Below, in pieces: positions 6,291 to 10,781 of a stretch of 10,781 nucleotides of DNA. The stretch's first letter is position 1; the number at the start of each line of letters is the position of its first letter. Below the pieces are notes generated by a model. It did no database searches. It saw only the letters and a list, made by a program, of their open reading frames with translations, and had not been told where the DNA came from. The DNA is from Caldithrix sp. (GTDB lineage: Bacteria > Zhuqueibacterota > Zhuqueibacteria > Oceanimicrobiales > Oceanimicrobiaceae): NCBI GenBank assembly GCA_004357015.1, contig SMXE01000051.1:1-10781 (forward strand). Reading direction: 5' to 3'. A program made the translations under genes and the position numbers.

Positions 6291-6614
6291 TTAAGCTTGC
6301 TGCGGCCAGGTGTAAATCAGGCGATCGACCGGTTTGTCGTTCAAAATGTGGCTTTCTACGATTTCAGCTACATCTTCCGGCGTGACGTGTTGATACCACG
6401 TTCCTTCGGGATAAACCACCATCGCCGGGCCTTCGTCACAAGGTCCCAGGCATGCACTGCCGGTAATGCGAACCTCTTCTTGTAGCCCGCGCTTTTCTAC
6501 TTCTTCTGTCAGCATCATCAGGATTTGATTGGCGTTTTGCGGGCCGCAGGAAGGTTTTGCAAAAGGCGGCCGCTGGTTAATACAAACAAAAAAGTGTTGC
6601 CGAAATTTGCTCAT
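6291..6614 (-). CDS. Thioredoxin-like [2Fe-2S] ferredoxin
   Basis: 107 aa. Four cysteines sit where thioredoxin-like ferredoxins place their cluster ligands: Cys11 (FVCINQRP), Cys23 (SCGP), Cys55 and Cys59 (GSACLGPCDEGPAMVVYPEG). The same pattern occurs in NuoE-like and HoxE-like subunits and in stand-alone 'CbiX/ferredoxin' proteins. It is soluble and likely carries one low-potential [2Fe-2S] cluster for electron transfer. Its ATG overlaps the stop of the membrane-anchored DUF1858 gene by 4 bp, so the two are translationally coupled and probably work together; the DJ-1/PfpI gene follows 16 nt later. The partner reductase is not in the window. Family call is strong, electron donor and acceptor unknown. 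Confidence 0.92.
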   Translation of the reverse strand: MSKFRQHFFVCINQRPPFAKPSCGPQNANQILMMLTEEVEKRGLQEEVRITGSACLGPCDEGPAMVVYPEGTWYQHVTPEDVAEIVESHILNDKPVDRLIYTWPQQA

Positions 6615-7072
6615 TGTAAAATGACCAGTTCAGGATGTTGAGATTTATCCGGCTTGTTCGTTGCGCTTTTCGACTCCGGCAGATCGTTGAGTGCGACGAG
6701 GAAGTCTTCCACACCGACGTTGTTGATGGCAGCGCCGTAAGCCAGCGTCTGCTTCAAATCGACCGCGCAGTCAGGGCATCCGCCGACGTGCATCTCGCCC
6801 ATGATCTCCTGCACCCTCGGATTGATTGCCAGCGCTTCTTTGAACGTCATATCGCCGTGGAACGTCAACTGCCCGGTGTTCTTTTTGAGGCCGTACCGCA
6901 GTTTTGCGATTTCCTGACCGAGGGTTTCCTCAACGAATTCCAGTTTACGCCTTGTACGAGTGAGAGATTGGGTCGTACTTTCCAACCGCGCGGAGAGCTT
7001 TCGAATCCACCATGCAAGGATAGCCACGACCAAGAAAGAGACAAGTGCGAGTGCGAATAGTGAAAATATCAT
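6611..7072 (-). CDS. Membrane-anchored coiled-coil protein with a DUF1858 domain
   Basis: 153 aa, ATG with AGGCGC just before it. Residues 2-24 (SLFALALVSFLVVAILAWW) are one membrane helix. Residues 25-65 are a charged, heptad-like helix (RKLSARLESTTQSLTRTRRK and on), probably a coiled coil. Residues 72-130 match DUF1858 (hybrid-cluster-protein-associated disulfide domain): MTFKEALAINPRVQEIM, then GGCPDC with Cys99 and Cys102, then TLAYGAAINNVGVEDFLVALN. The CxxC pair could be a redox-active disulfide or a metal site; that is inference. The 23-residue C-tail is polar. It is followed with 4-bp overlap by the 2Fe-2S ferredoxin and preceded 9 nt by the MTH1187-type gene. A membrane tether on this domain next to a ferredoxin suggests electron transfer at the inner membrane face. 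Confidence 0.85.
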   Translation of the reverse strand: MIFSLFALALVSFLVVAILAWWIRKLSARLESTTQSLTRTRRKLEFVEETLGQEIAKLRYGLKKNTGQLTFHGDMTFKEALAINPRVQEIMGEMHVGGCPDCAVDLKQTLAYGAAINNVGVEDFLVALNDLPESKSATNKPDKSQHPELVILQ

Positions 7073-7081
7073 GCGCCTGCT

Positions 7082-7387
7082 TTATTTTTTGAACTCGATG
7101 CCGGCTTTCTCTTCCACGGCTTCGATCTTGTGCTCGAATGAATGCTCATTGATTTTGACGTCATCAATCTTGATGTGGGTCATCACCCGGTCATAGTCCT
7201 TGCGCACCGCCTCGTGGCATTTTTTGATGACCGCCATCACTTCCTTCCACTCGCCTTTGACCAGGGTACCCATGGGGGTGAGTTTGTACTCCAGACCGCT
7301 TTCATGCACGATCTTTAGCGCCTTTGCAATCGGCTCGCTGATATGCCGGTTGTCGCTGATCGGCAATATGCTGAATTGAACCATCAT
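7082..7387 (-). CDS. MTH1187 family thiamine-binding protein (UPF0045)
   Basis: 101 aa from ATG 7387 (an adjacent in-frame ATG at 7384 is also possible); AGGGAG lies upstream. Family length is about 100 residues, so I rejected a longer frame reading back into moaE. Sequence hallmarks are VQFSILPISDNRHISEPIAK near the start and YKLTPMGTLVKGEWKEVMAVIKKCHEAV in the middle, the conserved ligand-binding core. The family has a ferredoxin-like fold, forms tetramers and binds thiamine or related pyrimidines in YkoF-like proteins. The role in this bacterium is unknown. It is placed 28 nt after moaE and 9 nt before the DUF1858 gene. No thiamine-pyrophosphate riboswitch is visible upstream. Confidence 0.9.
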   Translation of the reverse strand: MMVQFSILPISDNRHISEPIAKALKIVHESGLEYKLTPMGTLVKGEWKEVMAVIKKCHEAVRKDYDRVMTHIKIDDVKINEHSFEHKIEAVEEKAGIEFKK

Positions 7388-7415
7388 ATCGGGATAAGTC
7401 TCCCTCAGTTTTGGA

Positions 7416-7838
7416 TTACGGCGTTCTCGGAATGACGCCTTCCACCCACGCTTCGCCGTCTGCAAAATACTCTTTCTTCCAGACCGGCACAATTTCTTTG
7501 AGCGTGTCGATGGCGAAGCGGCAGGCTTCGAATGCATCTTTTCGGTGCGCGCAGGCCACGGCGATGGCTACGCTGACTTCTCCAAGTTGCAGCTTGCCGG
7601 TGCGGTGCACCAGGGCAATTTTCTGCACCGGCCATTTCCCCAGAGTTTGTTTTTCGACCTCCAGCATCTTGGCTTCCGCCATCTCAGGATAGGCCTCATA
7701 ATCCATTCTTGTTACTTCGCGGCCGCCGGCATGGTTGCGCACTTTGCCGAGAAACAGGACCACGCCCCCGGTTGCGTGGTCGTCAACGCCCTGCAGCAGA
7801 GCTTCGATATCGATTTTCTCTGGCGTGAGCTGAACCAC
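7416..7838 (-). CDS. moaE: Molybdopterin synthase catalytic (large) subunit
   Basis: 140 aa from a GTG at 7836-7838. MoaE with MoaD inserts two sulfurs into cyclic pyranopterin monophosphate to make molybdopterin. Visible family motifs are VLFLGKVRNHAGGREV (27-42), MDYEAYPEMAE (45-55), HRTGKLQLGEVSV (78-90), a histidine/Lys stretch AHRKDAFEA and the active-site segment LKEIVPVWKKE (113-123) with Lys114 and Lys121. The GTG is chosen because GGAGG (7844-7848) lies 5 nt before it and MoaE normally begins close to this point; a longer frame opening at 7910 would overlap moaD by 71 bp with no site. moaA, moaC and mogA/moeA are not in the window, so the rest of the pathway must be elsewhere. Confidence 0.95.
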   Translation of the reverse strand: MVQLTPEKIDIEALLQGVDDHATGGVVLFLGKVRNHAGGREVTRMDYEAYPEMAEAKMLEVEKQTLGKWPVQKIALVHRTGKLQLGEVSVAIAVACAHRKDAFEACRFAIDTLKEIVPVWKKEYFADGEAWVEGVIPRTP

Positions 7839-7839
7839 C

Positions 7840-8085
7840 TCAACCTCCGCTGATGGGCGGCAATAGCCCAACGACATTGCCGTCCTGTAAAACGGTACCT
7901 TTTCCGGCATACTCGTTATCGATTGAAAAGCTGACCACTTTCAGGTGCTCTCGAATGTTGGGGAAGCGTTCGCCCAGCACCCAGATGAGATCTTCCACCA
8001 TTGTGTCCTCTTTAACCTGAATTTCCGTTTCGTCGCATTTGGTCAACTCGCGCAGTTGCCCGAAGAATTTCAAAGTGATCTTCAT
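7840..8085 (-). CDS. moaD: Molybdopterin synthase sulfur carrier (small) subunit
   Basis: 81 aa ubiquitin-like protein ending in the required PPISGG. The terminal Gly is activated by adenylation and converted to thiocarboxylate, which delivers sulfur to precursor Z in the MoaE active site. The start MKITLKFFGQLRELT and the family core (VKEDTMVEDLIWVLGERFP; FSIDNEYAG; NVVGLLPPISGG) agree with usual MoaD length. The ATG at 8085 has AAGG about 8 nt upstream. The moaE GTG begins 1 nt after the stop, giving a tight pair. It is the first gene of the six-gene set and has 204 nt upstream, containing a degenerate repeat copy; any promoter for the set would be there. Confidence 0.95.
   Translation of the reverse strand: MKITLKFFGQLRELTKCDETEIQVKEDTMVEDLIWVLGERFPNIREHLKVVSFSIDNEYAGKGTVLQDGNVVGLLPPISGG
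7844..7848 (-). promoter_or_regulatory. moaE ribosome binding site inside the last moaD codons
   Basis: GGAGG lies 5 nt before the moaE GTG start and is built from the GGA GGT codons for MoaD's two terminal glycines, followed by its TGA stop. It decides the moaE start and indicates translational coupling of the two subunits. Confidence 0.75.
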
Positions 8086-8129
8086 GGTGAGCCTTTGTCA
8101 GCTTTTGCCAAGATTCCTAAATTAGTTAG

Positions 8130-8242
8130 TTTCTCTTTTCTCGTCATTCCCGTCGCGGGAATCCCCTGACAGGAGCAAAGTGATTTCGGCTAAGAAGATT
8201 GCCCCGGAATGACATAAAGTGATCGAGTTTTCGTTCAGACAC
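8130..8242 (+). mobile_element. MITE-like repeat, copy 3 (left end degenerate)
   Basis: The core GTCATTCCCG (8143-8152) through CCGGAATGACAT and AGTGATCGAG plus TTTTCGTTCAGACAC (ending 8242) matches copies 1 and 2 along their right portion, in the same orientation as copy 2. A second inner pair, CGGGAATCCCC and GTGATTTCGG, is partly preserved. The GTGTCTG-type left end is not recognisable, so the left boundary is approximate. It lies in the intergenic space between the zinc-ribbon membrane gene and moaD, thus in the upstream region of the moaD operon. There is no coding frame of note in it. Confidence 0.6.
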
Positions 8243-8289
8243 TATTTAATTTACTTGGGTCATAATTTAACACATACAATATGACGGGG

Positions 8290-8745
8290 TCATGCGACTG
8301 TCTTTTCCTGCTCTTGTTTCCTCTTATCCTTCATAACCAACGACATGGCCAGCTCATGGTCGAAGCCGCGGTCCTCGGGGTCTTCTTCAAAGTCGCGATA
8401 GATAGCGCGGCAGTGGTAGCAGATGGTCACGGTTTTCAGAACCTTGTAAAGAATGAAGTCGATGATGGTCGCAATGACCAGCGTGAGGCCGTATGTGTGG
8501 TAGCTAAAGGCGACCCCGATTGCAAAAATAAGTATGCCAAGCCGCGGGTTGAAATCTTTCTGGACATAAAATTTGTCGCGTCGACAGAGGACGCACCGGT
8601 CGACCTTGCCGCCTTGCAGCATGCTGGCGGACAGTTCGATTGGGTACTCCCGCCCGCAATGGGGGCACTCGCCACTCTCGGCGCCATTCGCCAGATCGCG
8701 CATTACATCTTTGTCGCAGTTTTCACAAACAAATTCAACAGTCAT
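8290..8745 (-). CDS. Zinc-ribbon protein with two membrane helices, function unknown
   Basis: 151 aa, ATG 4 nt after the stop of the LON-domain gene. Four CxxC pairs are visible: Cys7/10 (CENC), Cys27/30 (CPHC), Cys51/54 (CVLC) and Cys109/112 (CYHC). The first two make an N-terminal zinc ribbon (CX2C-X16-CX2C). Two hydrophobic helices, 68-85 and 86-102, form a hairpin between the third and fourth pairs, so those pairs could meet on the same membrane face as a second zinc site. The C-tail is acidic then basic (FEEDPEDRGF; MKDKRKQEQEK). I do not recognise a named family. It may be co-expressed with queG and the LON-domain gene. Function is open; the zinc-site pairing is inference. Confidence 0.8.
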   Translation of the reverse strand: MTVEFVCENCDKDVMRDLANGAESGECPHCGREYPIELSASMLQGGKVDRCVLCRRDKFYVQKDFNPRLGILIFAIGVAFSYHTYGLTLVIATIIDFILYKVLKTVTICYHCRAIYRDFEEDPEDRGFDHELAMSLVMKDKRKQEQEKTVA

Positions 8746-8749
8746 ATTC

Positions 8750-9430
8750 TTAGTTCCAGCTTGGGTCTTTGGGTACGTATTTTATTTTTCTGGCGACGCC
8801 AAATGCAAACAGCTTTTCTTTCAGCAGCTTCCGGAGCCATTCATACCGGACGCCCAGGCGGCCTTCTTCCAGCAGCTTTTGTTTTTCCAGCGGCGTAAAA
8901 TCCAGGATAGATGCAACCTGGTTGATGACGGATTCAAATGACTGGTTCTTCAGCTTCAACAGATCGTCGATGTTCTCCACGCCAATTTCGCGCAGGTACC
9001 GCTGCAGCAAACTCAGGAAGGCGGCGGTCTCGTGCGTTTCGTTGAATTCGTCGTGGTCGAACGTGAAGTCCTTCAGGTATTTAACCTTCGCAATCCGGTA
9101 GGGCCTATCCTGCACAAAGCCGATGATTCTCACGCGGCTCATGCCGTAAAGCATGATGTTGTATTTGCCATCGTACAACTTCTCAGTCTGCTGAATTTTG
9201 CCAACGCAGGCGATGTCGTGCACCTCCGGGCTGCCGAAGTAGTCTTGTTGCCAGCCCTCTTTTAACAGGGCCATCCCGATCAGATTTTCACTCGCGGTGG
9301 TATCTTCGATCATCCTGCGATAACGCGGTTCAAAGATGTGCAGCGGCAGAAAGGTCTTCGGAAAGAAAACCAGGTTTGGCAGTGGGAATATCGGGATCTG
9401 GTGGATGACTTTTATCTTTTTTTCTTCCAA
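8750..9430 (-). CDS. Stand-alone LON (PUA-like) substrate-binding domain protein
   Basis: 226 aa. It matches the N-terminal substrate-recognition domain of Lon protease: IPIFPLPNLVFFPKTFLPLHIFEPRYRRM (12-40), with the hallmark PLHIFEPRYRRM, then AKLYD/GKYNIMLYGMSRVRII in the middle and a helical C-terminus. There is no AAA+ or peptidase domain, so it is not a protease; such proteins are common in bacteria and of unclear role, possibly substrate adaptors. The start appears to be TTG at 9430 (no ATG until Met40) and lacks a clear ribosome binding site. It begins 6 nt after the queG stop and ends 4 nt before the zinc-ribbon gene start, so all three are likely one transcript. Confidence 0.88.
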   Translation of the reverse strand: MEEKKIKVIHQIPIFPLPNLVFFPKTFLPLHIFEPRYRRMIEDTTASENLIGMALLKEGWQQDYFGSPEVHDIACVGKIQQTEKLYDGKYNIMLYGMSRVRIIGFVQDRPYRIAKVKYLKDFTFDHDEFNETHETAAFLSLLQRYLREIGVENIDDLLKLKNQSFESVINQVASILDFTPLEKQKLLEEGRLGVRYEWLRKLLKEKLFAFGVARKIKYVPKDPSWN

Positions 9431-9436
9431 ATTGAT

Positions 9437-10519
9437 CTAACTTTGTTTGAGTTTTTTGATTGCCCACGCTGCGTGCCTGGCGATAAGCGGCTCCTCGTTC
9501 TGCGCCAGCTTCTGCAGCAGTGGCAGAAACCGCGATTCACCTGAGTTGCCCAGAGCCACAGCGACGTTGCGCAGAAAGCCTTTGTATTTCGTTCTTTTTA
9601 TCGGGCTGCCCTGGAACCGTTGGCGAAATTCTTCAAGACTCAGATTGGCAAGCGTGTCAAGCTCCGGATTCATCATACCTTCTCGCGGCTTGAACGCATC
9701 GCTGTCGGTTTCTGCCGCTTTGCGGTTCCACGGGCACACATCCTGACAGATGTCGCAGCCGAAAACGTGATTACCGATGCCTTCCCGCAGTTCAACCGGG
9801 ATATCCTCCTTGAGCTCGATGGTGAGATAGGAGATGCATTGCCGCGCGTCCAGAACATAAGGTTCGAGGATCGCATCCGTGGGGCAGGCGTCGATACAGC
9901 GTGTGCATGTGCCGCATCGGTCCGGCGTGGGACTGTCGTAGGCAAGCTCGAGATTGGTGATGATTTCCCCGATGAAAAACCACGAGCCTTTCTCCTGATT
10001 GATGAGGCACGTATTCTTACCAAACCAGCCGATGCCGGCGTACTTTGCATAAACCCGGTCGATGACAGGTCCTGTGTCGACGTAAATCCTGCCGATGACC
10101 TCGTCCTGTGCCGCCAGCGTGATGAAGTCGAGTAATTCAAAGAGCATTTTTTGCAAAACGTCGTGGTAATCGTCGCCCCAACTGTAACGCGAAATCCAGC
10201 CCCGCGTACGGTCCGTTTGTTCGACGGACAAAGGTTGGTTTGTATTATAAATCCGGGCGCAGACGATAACCGATTTTGCTTCCGGGACGACCCTGGTGAT
10301 ATCTTCCCTCTTGTCGATATTTTTTTCCAGGTACGCCATTTTACCGGCATACCCGGCGTCTATCCAATCCCGGTAGAAGGAAAGTTCGGGCACAGGCCCG
10401 ACAGGCGCTACTCCTGCCAGGTCAAAACCAAGCGCCAGCGCCTTTTGCTTTATTTTGTCGGTCAGGGTCACCTGGTTTTGAATCCCGAAATCAGGTGCTA
10501 AGATAGTCACATTGGCCAT
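9437..10519 (-). CDS. queG: Epoxyqueuosine reductase
   Basis: 360 aa from the ATG at 10519; an in-frame TTG at 10528 would add 3 residues. The enzyme reduces epoxyqueuosine to queuosine in tRNA, using cobalamin and two 4Fe-4S clusters. Motifs seen: YVDTGPVIDRVYA (146-158) with the conserved Asp, GIGWFGKNTCLI (163-174), the ferredoxin-like cysteines C202, C205, C208, C212 in CGTCTRCIDACP, Cys228 in RQCISYLTIE, and C255, C258, C262 in CDICQDVCPWN. The C-terminus (from about 310) forms HEAT-like helices (RNVAVALGNSG; RHAAWAIKKL), normal for the family. The extra 20 residues ahead of LTDKIKQKALALGFDLAG are unusual, and the start lacks a good ribosome binding site, so the true start could be further in. 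It is 45 nt from the stop of the upstream thioesterase gene. Confidence 0.95.
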   Translation of the reverse strand: MANVTILAPDFGIQNQVTLTDKIKQKALALGFDLAGVAPVGPVPELSFYRDWIDAGYAGKMAYLEKNIDKREDITRVVPEAKSVIVCARIYNTNQPLSVEQTDRTRGWISRYSWGDDYHDVLQKMLFELLDFITLAAQDEVIGRIYVDTGPVIDRVYAKYAGIGWFGKNTCLINQEKGSWFFIGEIITNLELAYDSPTPDRCGTCTRCIDACPTDAILEPYVLDARQCISYLTIELKEDIPVELREGIGNHVFGCDICQDVCPWNRKAAETDSDAFKPREGMMNPELDTLANLSLEEFRQRFQGSPIKRTKYKGFLRNVAVALGNSGESRFLPLLQKLAQNEEPLIARHAAWAIKKLKQS

Positions 10520-10564
10520 CAAATTCAAGGGCTAAATTTGCACGAAAAGCAGGCGGACGGTCTG

Positions 10565-10781
10565 TTACTCGCTCAAAACCGCCTTTTGTTTGATCCGGTT
10601 GTCACGCCGGATTTCCGCCTGTTTCCACCGACGTTTCTCTTCGTCCGTTTCTGGCATGATCGGCTCTACCGCTATAGGGCGCCGGTTTTCATCGAGTGCT
10701 ACGAAAGTCAGGTAGGCCGTGCTGGTGTGCTTGCGCTCTCCGGTGTTGAGATTCTCGGAAAAGACTTTGGCGCCGCATTCC
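10565..10781 (-). CDS. Acyl-CoA thioesterase, hotdog fold (YkhA/YciA-like), partial 5' end
   Basis: The gene enters from the right edge; 71 residues and a TAA (10565-10567) are in the window. The text ECGAKVFSENLNTGERKHTS, then TAYLTFVALDENRRPIAVEP and IMPETDEEKRRWKQAEIRRD, is a good match to the end of YkhA/YciA-type acyl-CoA hydrolases, in which the AENL.TGE and AYLTFVALDE strands and the following PETEEEKRR helix are typical. They cleave acyl-CoA to free acid and CoA in the cytoplasm. The catalytic part and start lie outside. Spacing of about 45 nt to queG permits co-transcription. Confidence 0.88.
   Translation of the reverse strand, partial: ECGAKVFSENLNTGERKHTSTAYLTFVALDENRRPIAVEPIMPETDEEKRRWKQAEIRRDNRIKQKAVLSE

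Noticed and set aside
7388..7537. A longer N-terminus for the MTH1187-type protein
   Set aside because: The added 50 residues are a shadow of the moaE 3' end, basic and unlike the family, whose usual length is about 100 residues.
7839..7910. A longer moaE beginning at 7910
   Set aside because: It would overlap moaD by 71 bp, lacks a ribosome binding site and adds residues not seen in MoaE; the GTG at 7838 has GGAGG at the correct distance.
8086..8129. Molybdenum-cofactor or thiamine-pyrophosphate riboswitch upstream of moaD
   Set aside because: The 204-nt leader region is taken up largely by the degenerate repeat copy, and I could not see the conserved TPP core or a Moco-type fold.
1258..8242. 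CRISPR array made of the repeated GTCATTCC/GGAATGAC motifs
   Set aside because: The three copies are kilobases apart, in mixed orientation and over 100 bp long; there is no regular repeat-spacer spacing and no cas gene.
8243..8289. GTCATA/TATGAC inverted repeat (8259-8264 and 8280-8285) as a terminator after the zinc-ribbon gene
   Set aside because: Only 6 bp with a 15-nt AT-rich loop and no T-run; too weak to call.
8281..8941. Plus-strand frames of 205 and 122 codons over the zinc-ribbon and LON-domain genes
   Set aside because: They are antisense shadows: no ribosome binding site and no recognisable domain, and the minus-strand frames have clear family or cysteine patterns.

Overview
The window is bacterial chromosome, densely packed and moderately GC-rich. 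Every well-supported gene lies on the minus strand, so transcription runs from high to low coordinates. The content is mostly housekeeping: tRNA queuosine modification, molybdopterin synthase, GTP cyclohydrolase I, metallo-beta-lactamase-fold and radical SAM enzymes, and a secreted esterase with a Sec signal peptide. Together with clear Shine-Dalgarno sites, this suggests a Gram-negative-type environmental bacterium. The combination resembles the Calditrichota/KSB1/Bacteroidota side of the tree, but that is an impression from gene style, not a proven placement.

Layout from transcriptional start to end (right to left). (1) 10781-8290: the tail of an acyl-CoA thioesterase, queG, a stand-alone LON-domain protein and a small two-helix membrane protein with zinc-binding Cys pairs, closely spaced. 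(2) 8289-8086: an intergenic region holding a degenerate copy of a dispersed repeat. (3) 8085-5753: a tight six-gene set, moaD-moaE-MTH1187-type thiamine-binding protein-membrane-anchored DUF1858 protein-2Fe-2S thioredoxin-like ferredoxin-DJ-1/PfpI protein. Spacings run from a 4-bp overlap to 28 nt, so it is probably one transcript. (4) 5656-5187: a toxin-antitoxin pair whose antitoxin is intact and whose RelE/ParE-type toxin has lost its C-terminal half to a repeat copy. (5) 5129-4182: a TIGR01212/YhcC-type radical SAM protein. (6) 4114-1394: a 37-codon membrane microprotein, folE, a UPF0173 metal-dependent hydrolase and an ATP-grasp ligase. (7) 1390-1258: a 133-bp repeat with inverted terminal repeats. 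(8) 1199 to beyond base 1: a secreted alpha/beta-hydrolase-fold esterase, cut by the window edge.

The most notable structure is a small non-coding mobile-element-like repeat family of about 115-135 bp, present three times (1258-1390, 5194-5321, about 8130-8242). Each copy has GTCATTCC/GGAATGAC internal arms, and two copies retain paired GTGTCTG-type ends. One copy has a candidate 5-bp target duplication; another has replaced the end of a toxin gene. Other points worth checking are a DJ-1/PfpI protein with Ser in place of the nucleophilic Cys, the redox gene group fused onto moaDE, the moaE ribosome binding site built from the codons of MoaD's catalytic Gly-Gly tail, and a previously unannotated-looking 37-aa membrane peptide before folE. 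I see no RNA gene, CRISPR array, integrase, transposase or defence system.
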